From: Acanthosepion esculentum
Taxonomy: Eukaryota; Mollusca; Cephalopoda; Sepiida; Sepiidae
Direction of reading: 5' to 3'
DNA length: 64,000 nt
Assembly (NCBI GenBank): GCA_964036315.1
Contig: OZ038509.1
Coordinates: forward strand, 28,660,968 to 28,724,967
A program made the translations under genes and the position numbers. Positions within the stretch are counted from its first letter, which is position 1, and each line of letters opens with the position of its first letter. The notes under the pieces are model-generated. The model worked only from the letters and a program-made list of their open reading frames with translations, had not been told where the DNA came from and did no database searches. Shown here piece after piece: positions 50,103-63,550 of this stretch.

Positions 50103-52710
50103 TATAATTCAATTTGATTTTAACATTTCAATTGAAAAATAACAAAATCTGCTAAATTTCTATTTGATTTTATCATTTTCAATTGAAAAACAACAACATC
50201 TGATATAATTCTATTTGATTTTAACATTTTCACCTTAAAATAAACAAAATCTGATATAATTCCATTTGATTTTAACCTTTTCAATTGAAGAATAACAAAA
50301 TATGGTATAATTCAATTTGATTTATCATTTTCAATTGAAAAATAACAAAATCTCCTAAAATTCTATTTATTTTCAATATTTTCAATTGAAAAATAACTAA
50401 ATATGCTATAATTCTATTTGATTTAAAAATTTTGAATTGAAGAAAAACAAAATCAGCTATAATTCCATTTGATTTTAACCTTTTCAATTCAAAAATTACA
50501 AAATCTGTAAATTCCATTTTCAAGTGAAAAATAAGAAAGTCTGCTATAATTCGATTTGATTTTAACATTTTCTTTTGAAAAATAACAAAATCTGCTATAA
50601 TTCCTTTTGATTTTAACATTTTTAATTGAAAAATAACAAAATCTTCAATAATTCCATTTGATTTTAACATTTTCAATTGAAAACTAACAAAATCTGCTAT
50701 TATTCCATTTGATTTTAACATTTTCTATTGAAAAATATCAAAATATGCTATAATTCCATTTGATTTTAACATTTTCAATGGAAGAATAACAAAAAATCTT
50801 ATAATTCCATTTTATTTTAACATTTTCAATTGAAAAATAACAAAATCTGCCATAATTCAATTTGATTTTAACATTTTCAATTGAAAAATAAGAAAATCTC
50901 CTAAGATTCTATTTGATTTCAACATTTTCAATGGAAAATTACAAAATCTACTATAATTTCATTTGATTTTAACATTTTCAATTGAAAAATAACAAAATCT
51001 GCTAAAATTCCATTTGATTTTAACATTTTATATTGAAAAATAACAAAATCTGCTAAATTTCTATTTGATTTTATCATTTTCAATTGAAAAATAACAAAAT
51101 CTGATATAGTTCTATTTGATTTTAACATTTACAATTGGAGAATAAAAAGATCTGCTATAATTCCATTTAATTTTAACCTTTTCAATTGAAGAATCACAAA
51201 AAATGGTATAATTCCATTTGATTTTAACATTTTCACTTGAAAAATAACAAAATCTCCTAAAATTCTATTTGATTTCAACATTTTCAATTGAAAAATAACA
51301 AAATCTGCTATAATTCTATTTGATTTCAAAATTTTGAATTGAAGAAAAACAAAATCTGCTATAATTCCATTTGATTTTAACCTTTTCAATTCAAAAATAA
51401 CAAAATCTGTTGAATTCCATTTTCAAGTGAAAAAGAAGAAAGTCTGCTATAATTTGATTTGATTTGAACATTTTCTATTGAAAAATAACAAAATCTGCTA
51501 TAATTCCTTTTGATTTTAACATTTTTAATTGAAAAATGACAAAATCTTCCATAATTCCATTTGATTTTAATATTTTCAATTGAAAAATAACAAAATCTGC
51601 TGTAATTTCCTTTGATTTTAACATTTTCAATTGAAAAATAACAAAATCTGCTATAATTCCATTTGCTTTTAACATTTTCAATGGAAGAATGACAAAATAT
51701 GCTATAATTCCATTTGTCTTTCAACACTTTCTTTTGAAGAATAACAAAATATGCTATAATTCCATGAGATTTTAACTTTTTCAATTGAAGAATAACAAAA
51801 TCTGCTATAATTACATCTGATTCTAAGGTTTTCTATTTAAACATAATGCAATCTGTTATAATTCCATTTGATTTTAACTTTTTCCATTGAAAAATATCAA
51901 AATCTGCTATAATTCTATTTGATTTTAATATTTTCAATTGAAGAATAACAAAATAATGCTATAATTCCATTTGTCTTTCAACACTTTCTTTTGAAGAATA
52001 AAAAAATCTGCTATAATTCCATTTGATTTTAAAATTTCCAATTGAAAAATAACAAAATCTGCTAAAATTCTATTTGATTTTAAAATTTTCAATTGAATCA
52101 TAACAAAATCTGCGATAATTCCATTTGATTTTAACATCTTCAATTGAAAAATAAAAAATATGCTATAATTCCATTTGATTTTAACATTTTAAATTGACGA
52201 ATAAGAAAATCTGCCATAACTAAAAATTTGATTTTAACATTTTCATTTGAAGAATAACAAAAAATGGTATAATTCCATTTAAGTTTAATATTTTCAATTG
52301 AAAAATAATAAAATCTCCTAAAAATGTATTTGATTTCAACATTTTCAATTGCAAAATAACAAAATCTGCTATAATTCCATTTGATTTTAACATTTTCAAT
52401 TGAAAAATAACAAAATCTATTATAATTGAATTGGATTTTAACATTTTATATTGAAAAATAAAAAAATCTGCTAAAATTCCATTTGATTTATCACTTTCAA
52501 TTGAAAAATAACAAAATGTGCTAAAATTCAATTTGATTTTTACATTTTCAATTGAAAAATATAAAAATCTACTATAATTTCATTTGATTTTAACATTTCC
52601 AATTTAAAAATAAAATCTGCTAAAATTCCATTTGATGTTAATATTTTCAATTGAAACATTACAAAATCTGCTATAATTCAATTTGATTTTAACATTTTCA
52701 ATTGAAAAAT
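50103..52710. repeat. 3,132-bp higher-order block, copy 2
   Basis: Second copy of 46920-49362. Its right end (51934-52710) also matches 49365-50140 at offset 2,569, so the whole region reads as A-B-C, C-D, A-B-C-D, as expected from repeated unequal exchange. Confidence 0.88.
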
Positions 52711-55700
52711 AACAAAATCTCCTATAATTGCATTTTATTTTAACTTCTTCCATTGAAAAATATCAAAATCTGCTATAATTCCATTTGATTTTAATATTTT
52801 CAATTGAAGAATAACAAAATCTTATATAATTCCAATTGATTTCAAAATTTTCAATTGAATAATAAGAAAATCTGCTATAATTCCATATAATTTCAAAATT
52901 TTCAATTGAAGAATAACAAAATCTGCTATAATTCCATTCGATTTTAACATTTTCAATTGAAAAATAACAAAATCTGGTATAATTCCATTTGATTTTAACA
53001 TTTTCAATAGAAAAATTACAAAATCTGCTATAATTCCATTTGATTTTAACATTTCCAATTGAAGAATAACAAAATCTGCTATAATTCCATTTGATTTTAA
53101 CATTGTCAATTGAAAAATAACAAAATCGGCTATAATTCCATTTCATATTAACATCTTCAATTGAAAAATAACAAAATCTGCGATAATTCCATTTGATTTT
53201 AACATTTTCAATTGACAAATAACAAAATCTGTATAATTTCATTTCATTTTAACATTATCAATTGAAAAATAACACCTGCTATAATACTATTTGATTTTAA
53301 CATTTTCAATTAAACGAAATCTACTATAATTCCATTTCATTTTAACATTTTCAATTGAAAAATAACAAAATCTGCAATAATTCCATTTGATTTTAACCTT
53401 TTCAATTGAAGATTAACAAAATCTGCTATAATTCCTTTTGACTTTAATATTTTCAATTGAAAAATAACAAAATCTGCTATAATTTCATTTGGTTTTGACA
53501 TTTTCAATTGAAAAATAACAAAATCTGCGATAATCCCATTTGATTTTAATATTTTCAATTAATAAATAAAAAAATCTGCTATAATTCCATTTGATTTTTA
53601 CATTTACAATTGAAAAATAACAAAATCTGCGATAAATCCATTTGATTTTAACATTTTCAATTGAAAAATAAGAAATTCTGCTATAATTCCATTTGATTTT
53701 AACATTTTCAATTGAAAAATAACAAAATTTGTATAATTCCATTTGATTTTAACATTTTCATTTGAAAAATAACAAAATCTGCTATAATTAGATTTGATTT
53801 TAACATTTTCAATTGAAAAATAACAGAATCTGCTATAATTCCATTTGATTTTAACATTTTCAATTGAAAAATAACAAAGTCTGCGAAAATTCCATTTGAT
53901 TTTAACCTTTTTTATTGAAAAATAAGAAAATCTGCTATAATTCCATTTGATTTTAACATTTTCAATTGAACAATAAAAAAATATTCAACAATTCCATTTG
54001 ATTTTAACATTTTCAATTGAAAAATAACAAAATCTGCTAAAATTCAATTTGATTTTTAAATTTTCAATGAAGAATAATAATATCTGCTATAATTCCATTT
54101 GATTTTAACATTTTCAATAGAAAGATTACAAAATCTGCTATAATACCATTTGATTTTAACATTTCCAATTGAAGAATAACAAAATCAGCTATAATTCCAT
54201 TTGATTTTAACATTTTCAATTGAAAAATAACAAAATCTGCTAAAATTCAATTTGATTTTTACATTTTCAATAGAAAAATAATATAATTTACAATAATTCC
54301 ATTTGATTTTAACATTTTCATTTGAAGAAGCATAAAATCTGCTATAATTATATCTGATTGTAATGTTTTCTATTTGAAAATTACAAAATCTGATATAATT
54401 CCATATTATTTTAAGTTTTTCCATTGAAAAATATCGAAATATGCTATAATTCCATTTGATTTTAACATATTCAATTGAAGAATAACAAAATCTTCTATAA
54501 TTCCAATTGATTTCAAAATTTTCAATTGAATCATAAAAAAATCTGCTATAATTCCATTTGATTTTAACTTTTTCATTTGAAGAATAACAAAATCTGCTAT
54601 AATTACATCTGATTGTAATGTTTTCTATTTGAAAATAACAAAATCTTATATAATTCCATTTGATTTTAACATTTTCATTTGAAGAATAACAAAATCATCT
54701 ATAATTCCAATAGATTTCAAAATTTTCAATTGAATAATAAAAAAATATGCTACAATTCCATTTGATTTTAACATTTTCAATTTAAAAATAACAAAATCTG
54801 CTATAATTACATTTGAGTTTAACATTTTCAATTTAAGAATAACCAAATCTGCTAAAATTCCATCTGATTTTAACATTTTCAATTGAAAAATTACAAAATC
54901 TGCTATAATTCCATTTGATTTTAACATTTTCAATTGAAGAATATCAAAATCAGCTATAATTCCAATTGATTTCAAAATTTTCAATTGAGGAATAACAAAA
55001 TCTGTTATAATTCATTTCATTTTAATATTTTCCATTGAAAAATAACAAAATCTGCTATAATTACATTTGATTTTAACATTTTCAACTGAAAAATAACAAA
55101 ATCTGCTAAAATTACATTTGGTTTTTATATTTTCAATTGAAAAATAACAAAATCTGCTATAATTACTTCTGATTGTAATGTTTTGTATAGAAAAATAACC
55201 AAATCTGCTATAATTCCATTTGATTTTAACATTTTCAATTGAAGAAGAAAATCTGCGTTAATTCCATTTGATTTTAACATATTCATTTGAAAAATAACTC
55301 AATCTGCTATAATTCCATTTGATTTTAATATTTTGTGTTGAAATATTACAAATTCTGCTATAATTCCATTTGATTTTAACATTTTCAATTGATAAATAAC
55401 AAAATCTGCTAAAATTCCATTTGATTTTAACTTTTTCAATTGAAGATTAAAAAAATCTCCTATAATTACATCTGATTGTTATGTTTTCTATATAAAAATA
55501 ACAAAATCTGATATAATTACATTTTTTTTCAACATTTCAAATTGAAAAACAACAACATCTGCTATAATTCCCTTTGATATTAATATTTTGAATTGAAATA
55601 TTACAAAATCTGCTATAATTGTATTTGATTTTAAAATTTTATCGATTGAAGAATAATAAAATCTGCTAAAATTCCATTTGATATTTTTACATTTTCAATT

Positions 55701-56914
55701 GAAAAATAACAAAATCTACTATAATTCCATTTCATTTTAACTTTTTCAATTGAAAATTATCAAAATCTGATATAATTCCATTTGATTTTAACATTTTCTA
55801 TTGAAAAATAACAAAATCTGCTATAATACCATTTGATCTTAATATTTTCAATTGAAAAATAACAAAATCTGCTAAAATTCGATTTGATTTTAACATTTTC
55901 AATTGAAAAATTACAAAAGCTGCTATAATTCATTTTGATTTTAACATTTAGAATTGAAAAATAGCAAAACTGCTATAATTTCATTTGATTTTAACATTTT
56001 CAATTGAAAAAAATTAAATCTGCCATAATTGCATTTGATTTTAACTTTTTCAATTGAAAAATAACATATATCTGCTATAATTACATCTGAATGTAATGTT
56101 TCCATAGAAAAATTACAAAATCTGATATAATTCCCTTTTTATTTCAACATTTTAAATTGAAGTACATCAAAATCTGCTAAAATTCCATTTGATTTTAACA
56201 TTTTCAATTGAAAAATAACAAATTCTGCTAAAATTCTATTTGATTTTATAATTTGCAATTGAAAAACAAAAACATCTGCTATAATTCCCTTTGATTTTAA
56301 CATTTTCAATAGAAAAATAACAAAATTTGCTTTAATTCCATTTGATTTTAAAATTTTCAATTGAAGAATAAAAAAATCTGCTATAATTCCATTTGATTTT
56401 ACAATTTTCTATTGAAGAATAACAAAATCTTCAATAATTCCAATATATTTCAAAATTTTCAATTGAATAATAAAAAAATCAGCTATAATTCCATTTGATT
56501 TTAAAATTTTCAATTGAAAAATAAAAAAATCTACTTAAATTCTATTGGATTTTAAAATATTCAATTGAAAAACAACAAAACCTGCTATAATTCCATTTTA
56601 TTTTAACATTTTCAATTGAAAAATTACAAAATCTGCTATAATTCTATTATATTTTAACTTTTTATATTGAAGAATAAAAAAATCTGCTATAATTCCATTT
56701 GATTTTACAATTTTCAATTGAAAAATAACAAAATCTGCTATAATTCAGTTGGATTTTAAAATTTTCAATTGAAAAATCACCAAATCTGCTGAAATTCTAT
56801 TGATTTTAACATTTTCAATTGAAGAATAAAAAAATCTGCTATAAATCCATTTTACATTTTCAATTGCAAAATAACAAAATCTGCTATCAGATTTGAATAT
56901 TTTCAAGGGGAAAA

Positions 56915-56982
56915 CCTTACAATCAGATGTAATTTAAGCAGATTTTTAATTCTTCAATTGAAAATGTTAAAATCAAATATAA
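56915..56982. repeat. Inverted satellite segment inside the array
   Basis: 'TTACAATCAGATGTAATTTA', then 'GCAGATTTTTAATTCTTC', 'AATTGAAAATGTTAAAATC' read as the reverse complement of an ATTACA-type unit joined to a palindrome-type unit. About 65 bases are inverted. The flank on the left ('TTTTCAAGGGGAAAACC') is also atypical. Confidence 0.82.
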
Positions 56983-59900
56983 TTCGATTTGATTTTAACA
57001 TTTTCAATCGAAAAATAACAAAATCTAAAATAATTCCATTTGATTTTAACATTTTCAATTGAAAAATAACAAAATCTGCTATAATTCAATTTGATTTATC
57101 ATTTTCTATTGAAAAATAACAAAATCTGCTGAAATTCCATTTGATTTTAACATTTTCAATTGAAAAATAACAAAATCTGCTATAATTCCATTTGATTTTA
57201 ACATTTTCAATTGAAGCAAAACAAAATCTGCTATATTTCCATTTGATTATAATATTTTCAATTGAAAAATTAGAAAATCTGCTAAAATTCCATTTGATTT
57301 TAACATTTACAATTGAAAAATAACAAAATCTGCTATAATTCGATTTTATATATAAACATTTTCTACTGAAAAATATCAAAATCTCCTATATAATTCCTTT
57401 TGATTTTAACATTTTCAAAGGATGAATAAAAAAATCTGCTATAATTCCATTTGCTTTCAACATTTTCAATTGACGAATTACAAAATCTGCTATAATTTCA
57501 TTTGATTGAAATATTTTCAATTGAAAAATAACAAAATCTGCTATTATTCCATTTGATTTTAACACTTTCTATTGAAAAATAAGAAAATCTGCTATAATTC
57601 CATGTGATTGTAACATTTTCTATCGAAAAATAAGAAAATCTGCTATAATTCCATTTGATTTTAACATTTTCAATGCAAAATTTCAAAATCTGCTGAAATT
57701 CCATTTGATTGTAACATTTTCAATTGAAAAATAACAAAATCTGCTCTAATTCCATTTGATTTTATCATTTCAAATTGAAAAAAAACCAAGTCTTCTATAA
57801 TTCCCTCTGATTTTAACATTTTCAATTAAAGAATGAAAAAATCTGCTATAAATCTGTTTGTTTTTTACATTTTCAATTGAAAAATAACAAAATCTGCTAT
57901 AATTACATTTGATTTTAACATTTTCTATTGAAAAATAACAAAATCTGCCATAATTCCATTTGATTTCAACATTCACAATTGAAAAATAACAAAATCTGCC
58001 ATAATTAAATCTGATTGTAATGTTTTCTATATAAAAATAACAAAATCTGATTCCATTTGATTCCATTTGATTTTAAACTTTTCCACTTAAACATATCAAA
58101 ATCTGCTATAATTCCAATTGATTTTAACATTTTCAATTGAAGAATAACAAAAACTGCTAGAATTCCTTTTTAATTCAACATTTCATATTGAAGAATAACA
58201 ATTATAATAACATTTTCAAGTAAAAAATATAAAAATCTGCTATAATTCCATTTGATTATAATCTTGTCAATTGAAAAATAACAAAATCTGCTAAAATTCT
58301 ATTCTATTTTAACATTTTCAATTGAAAAATAACAAAATCTGCTATAATACCATTTGATTTTAATATTTTCCATTGAAAAATTAGAAAATCTGCTAAAATT
58401 CCATTTGTTTTTAACATTTTCAATTGTAAAATAACAAAATCTGTGATAATTCCATTTGATTTTAACATTTTCCATTGAAATATAACAAAATCTGCTATAA
58501 ATCCTTTTGATTTCAACATTTTCCATTGAAATATAATAAAATCTGCTATAATTCCAATTGATTTAAACATTTTCAATTGAAAAATTACAAAATCTGCTAT
58601 TTCAACATTTAATATTGAAGAATAACACAATCTGCTAAAATTCCATTTGATTTTAGCATTTCAATTGAAAAATATTAAAATCTGCTATAATTCCATTTGA
58701 TTTTAACATTTTCAGTTGAAAAATAACAAAATCTGCTAAAATTCTATTTGATTTTATAATTTTCAATTGAAAAACAACAACATCTTCTATACTTCTTTTT
58801 CATTTTAACATTTTTATTTGAAAAATTACAAAATCTGCTATAATTCCTTTTGATTTTAAAATTTTGTATTGAAAGAAAAAAAAAACTGCTATAATTCCAT
58901 TTGATTTTAACATTTTCAATTACAAAATAACAAAATCTGCCATAATTCCATTTGATTTTTACTTTTTCAATTGAAGAATAACAAAATCTGCATTAATTAC
59001 ATCTGATTGTAATGTTTTCTATTTAAAATAATTCCATTTTATTTCATCTTTTCCATTGAAAGATTTTAAAATCTGCTATAATTACATTTGATTTTAAAAT
59101 TTTCAATTGAAGAATAACAAAATCTGCTAAAATTCCATTTGATTTTAACATTTTCAATTGAAAAATAACAAAATCTGCTATAAATTGATTTGATTTCAAC
59201 CTTTTCAATTGAAGAATACCAAATCTGCTAAATTCCTTTTGATTTTAACATTTTCAATTGAAAAATAACAAAATGTGCTGTAATTCCATTTGATTTTAAT
59301 ATTTTCAATTGAAGAATAATGAAATCTGTTAAAATTCCATTTGATTTTAAATTATTCAATTGAAAAATAAAAAATCTGCTCTGATTACATTTGATTTTAA
59401 CATTTTCAATTGAAAATAACAAAATCTGTGGTAATTCCATTTGATTTTAACATTTTCAATTGAAATATAACAAAATCTGCTATAATCCATTTGATTTTCA
59501 CATTTTCAATTGAAGAATAATAAAATCTGCTATAATTCCATCTGATTTTAACATTTTCAATTGAAATATAACAAAATCTGCTATAATTCCATTTGATTTT
59601 AACGTTTTCAGTTGAAGAATATCAAAATCTGCTATAATTACGTCTGATTGTAATGTTTTCTTTTTAAAAATAACAAAATCTGCAATAATTCCATTTGATT
59701 TTAACTTTTGTAAATGAAAAGTAACAAAATCTGCTAAAATTCCATTTGATTTTAAAATTTTCATGTGAAAAATAAAGAAAATCTGTTATAATTCCATTGG
59801 ATTTTAACAATTGAAAAATAATAAAATCTGCCATAATTCCATTTGATTGTAACGTTTTCTATTGAAAAATATAAAAATCTGCTATAATTCCATTTGATCT

Positions 59901-60875
59901 TCACATTTTCAATTGACAAATTTCAATATCTGCTATAATTCCATTTGATTTTAACATTTTCAATTGAAAAATAACAAAATCTGCTATAATTCCATCTGAT
60001 TTTTACATTTTGAATTTAATAGTAACAAAATCTGCTATAATTACATTTGATTTTTACATTTTCTATTGAAGAATAACAAAATCTGCAATAATTCCATTTG
60101 ATTTTAACATTTTCATTTGAAAACTAAGGAAATCTTCAATAATTCCATTTGATATTAACTTTTTCTATTGTAAAATTCCATTTGATTTATCCATTTTAAT
60201 TGAAGAATGACAAAATCTGCTATAATTCCTTTTGATTTTAAGATTTTCAATTGAAAAATAACAAAATCTGCCATAATTCCAGTTGATTTTAATGTTTTCA
60301 ATCGAAGAATAACAAAATCTGTTATAATTCCATTTGATTTATAATTTTCTATTGAAAATAACACAATCTGTGATAATTCGATGTGATTTTAACATTTTCA
60401 ATTGAAAAATAACAAAATCAGCCATAATTCCATTTGATTTTAACTTTTTCAATTGAAGAATAACAAAATCTGCTATAATTACATCTGATTGTAATGTTTT
60501 CTATATAGAAATAAATAAATCTGATATAATTCCATTTTTATTTCAAAATTTTATATTGAAGAATAACAAAATCTGCTATAATTCCATTTGATTTTAAAAT
60601 TTTCAATTGAAAAATAATAAAATCAGTTAAAATTCCTTTTGAGTTTTACATTTTCAATTGAAAAATAACAAAATCTGCTAAAATTACATCTGATTATAAT
60701 GTTTTGTATTTGAAAATAACAAAATCTGATATAATTCCATTTTATTTTAAATTTTTCCATTGAAATATATCAAAATCTGCTATAATTCCATTTGATTTTA
60801 ACATTTTCAGTTGAAGAATAACGAAAAATTGCTATAATTCTTTTTTTATATGAACATTTTATATTGAAGAATTGT

Positions 60876-62692
60876 AACACGTAGAGACCCTTTATCTGGC
60901 ATATAGTGCCACGACAGGGAAGGCGTCTGAATTCGTAGGGGGGCTCTTGAATAGTGAGCCCCACTTACCATGGGAAAGGTTGAAGGAACAATTAACTAGC
61001 GAATTCGCCGACGAAGGGTCAGCGAAAGAGGCCATGAGGGCCCTCTTGAAGTTGACGCAGCTGCGGGATGAGACCCCTGGAGAATTGGGGACCCGAGCGG
61101 AAAAGCTGTCGTCATTAGCCTTCCCAGAGGTTGTGAGAAATAACGCGGTCATGCAGGCACAGCTGGCTGATCTGTATGTTGAGGCACTCGGTGACAAGCG
61201 TATTCGCCACGATGTCTTAAAGGAAGGACCGTTAAGATTGTCGGCAGCAGTAGCGCTGGCCAAAGAGAGCCAGGGAGTCTGGGAGAAGGTAAAAAGAGGT
61301 GGGAAAATACAGGAAATAAGTCGAGGGGTCGGAAGAAAGGGGGTAAGAAGTAGAGCCCCCGCGTGGAGTCGTGGGGTCAGCCTAGAGGTGGAAAAGCCTG
61401 AGGTGTGGGAAGAGGATCCCACAAGAAGGGCTTGGTCGACAAGGCATGGGTTTTATAAGCCCACGCCGGGTCGATACGGACTAGTCTGCTGGACCTGTGG
61501 GCATGAGGACCACAGAGCAGCGGAATGTCCGACGAAGTGGGGATTGCCCCCCGACTTCGAACAAGATAGATGTACTAGGTGTGGGAAGAAGGGACACCTA
61601 GCCAAGTGGTGTGGATTAAGAAAAGATCACCCCAGGATTAAGAAGGAGGCTGAGCCCGTAAGACAAGAACCAGGGAAAAGCCAGCGGGCCACCCCGGAAG
61701 TAAGAGGGAGGGTGGCCCAGTTAAAAAGAGTAAATATAAAACGCTGCACATGTGGCCGGGGGAGCCACCCAGGTAGAGGACAGGTCCCCCCAGAACCCAG
61801 AGGGTGGGTGGCCCAGTTAAAGAGAAGGAGCGTGAAATGTTGGTTGTGTGGTCAGGTGGGCCACTTTGCAGTTAACTGCCCAACGAGAAGGTGCTGGTTT
61901 TGCAGAAGACCAGGGCACCTGAAGAGGAATTGTGCCTTTAGGAACAGCCACAAGAGACTGGGAGAGGTCCAGCCGGGACCGCCCAGGTGCAGAAAACGCA
62001 GAACTCCCCCACGTGAGAATAGCGAAGGTAGTTTGTTGCTACCGGCGCCTATGGCTGGGATGGCCCAGAGGTGGGAACCCAGAAAAAGGAAAGCCAAGGT
62101 ATTCTCTTCGCTGACGCAAGAGAAGGAGCTGTCGTGTGGGGAAGAGATAGGGGGTAGGGCGGTGAAAGCCCTGATAGACACAGGAGCATCTGTTTCATTG
62201 CTGAAAGAGGAAGCATACAGGCGGGTGAAACGGAAGAGTAGGTTACGGGAAGCAGACATAGAGATCACACAAGCAGATGGAGCCCCCCTGGTGATAAAAG
62301 GGATGGCGAGGCTCCCTGTGAGGATTGGGAAATTAAGAAGCACCCAAAATTTTTACGTAACCCCCAACTTGTGTACGGAAGCAATCTTGGGAGAAGATTG
62401 GCTTCAGAGCCAGAAGGCTCGAATAGAGTTCAACCCCACTGTACTGATAGTGAATGGCGAGAGAACGCCATTGGGATGCCCACCGGAAGAAGATATGACC
62501 ATAGTGGTGGAGAAAGATGTAGAGCCACCCCCCAGAACGGTGGTGTCGGAAAAGGGTAGGTTAATGTCAGGGGAGAAAATAAGAAAAGGAACCCTGCAAT
62601 TGGTACCTGTAGAAGGGAAGGGCCTAGAAGAAAATGAGGTAACTCTATGTGAGGTAGTAGCAGAGGCAGCTGAATTAGTGCCATTAGAATAG
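60876..62692 (+). pseudogene. gag: Gag-protease polyprotein, 5'-truncated
   Basis: The frame is open from just after a TAA at 60875 to TAG at 62690-62692 and starts inside Gag, with no proper start codon. Residues below count from the TTG at 60947 (581 residues). A capsid-like helical region ('LPWERLKEQLTSEF', 'LGTRAEKLSSLAF') is followed by CCHC knuckles at C181-C194, C209-C222, C298-C311 and C316-C329, with a degenerate one near C267. These bind RNA in the Gag family. A retropepsin follows, with DTGAS at 411-415 and 'ILGEDWL' near 480-486. A repeated linker (VAQLKR at two places) points to internal duplication of a knuckle module. There are no internal stops, so decay is recent or slow, but the missing N-terminus makes it a fragment. 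The exact retroelement family is uncertain. Confidence 0.85.
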
Positions 62693-63228
62693 TGAACCGA
62701 GTCAAAGAGCTCAGTGAGTGGGAGGAAGAGGATCAGACACCCCCTCCCAACTCAGAGAGAGAGTAAGAGATAGGAGAAAATTTAGACCTAGAGTCAAGAG
62801 GTATTGAAGACCAGAGCAAGGACTCGAAGGGGAAGGAAGAATCAGGTGGAAAGAGAATAGGCGGAACACACCCTGAAGAGAAATTAAAACATTAAGGGAA
62901 GGTTAGAGGAACTAACTCGGAAGATGAGATTGAGAGGAATGGAGAAGTCCAAATCTCAATTGAATAATTAGGTGTCGTCAGATAACGACCCTGGCTCATC
63001 CAAAACCTACTGTCTGACTGTGGATGGAGGGCATGGGGGCGCGAATTGCACCTCACGAAGGACGGAAGAGAGTTAGTGGCATTGTTAACTGGCCAGCGAT
63101 AGTGTCATTGAGTACGATCCTTGGAGGGGACCACGCGAACCTGTCCGGGCCATTCGGTCTGCTAGGGTTAGTTAGGGGAGGAAAGAGCTGAAGAGTTACG
63201 AGTTTAGAAAAAGTTATGGAACAGCTGA
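62693..63228 (+). pseudogene. Decayed coding-like region between Gag-PR and Env-like part
   Basis: One frame starting at 62692, overlapping the Gag stop by one base, gives a charged, acidic product ('ELSEWEEEDQTPPPNSERE') and stays coding-like to about 62990, broken by three in-frame stops. After 63000 short frames such as 'DCGWRAWGREL' and 'GRELVALLTGQR' occur, again with stops. I do not recognise a domain. The stretch is far too short for the missing reverse transcriptase and integrase (normally over 2 kb). Confidence 0.5.
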
Positions 63229-63550
63229 GTAAAGAATTAAGCAGGATAGAACCATAGAAGAAAAATATGAAGAGGGAGATTCCATCATAGAAATGATTGG
63301 CAGAAGCTTAGTCAATTGTACAGAGTTATGGGAACCGATATTGAAGGGATTCCCCAATGTTACCTTGAATAAAATACCGGCGCTGATGAAGCCGATAGAA
63401 ACGATCGATATGGATCAGTTGAGGAATAAGCTAAGTGAGCTGGGTAGGGAGGATATGGCTTGGAAAGGTGATAAACAGATAAGTTGGTTAGCAATGATGG
63501 GTACATTCATAATTATCGCCATAGGCGGTGTAGGAAGTATGGAAGATTAG
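63229..63550 (+). pseudogene. Env-like C-terminal fragment with membrane segment
   Basis: The frame is open from after a TAA at about 63226-63228 to TAG at 63548-63550; the first ATG is at 63293. It shows one NCT glycosylation sequon, a possible further one at 'NVT', an amphipathic stretch 'MDQLRNKLSEL', then a strongly hydrophobic segment near 'WLAMMGTFIIIAIGGVG', followed at once by the stop. This arrangement is that of the C-terminus of a retroelement envelope-type protein. I identify it by layout, not by family match; another membrane protein cannot be excluded. Confidence 0.45.

Larger units (their letters stand above)
42135..60872. repeat. 51-bp satellite, right array
   Basis: About 367 units in the same orientation as the main array. 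It contains the same two kinds of unit: the palindrome type and a variant with ATTACA near the start, 'TGATTGTAATG' and no central palindrome (near 42799, 44594, 54349, 54601, 59639, 60481). It ends abruptly at about 60872 in 'TATTGAAGAAT', where Gag coding sequence starts. Confidence 0.95.

Noticed and set aside
15771..60872. Dozens of minus-strand ORFs with 17-residue repeats
   Set aside because: They follow the 51-bp unit, exist in two frames at once, start and stop with random indels and have no domain. They are by-products of the satellite.
2089..60872. TATAAT strings in most satellite units as bacterial-type promoters
   Set aside because: The window is eukaryotic and the string is part of the satellite consensus.
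60873..60880. TGTAACAC at the Env-like element border, same as the solo LTR start at 40354
   Set aside because: Sequence after it differs at once and is already Gag coding, so a shared LTR end is not supported; probably chance.
61852..62343. 163-residue minus-strand ORF, and other opposite-strand frames over gag and pol
   Set aside because: These are shadows of the well-supported Gag-PR and CsRn1-type frames on the other strand.
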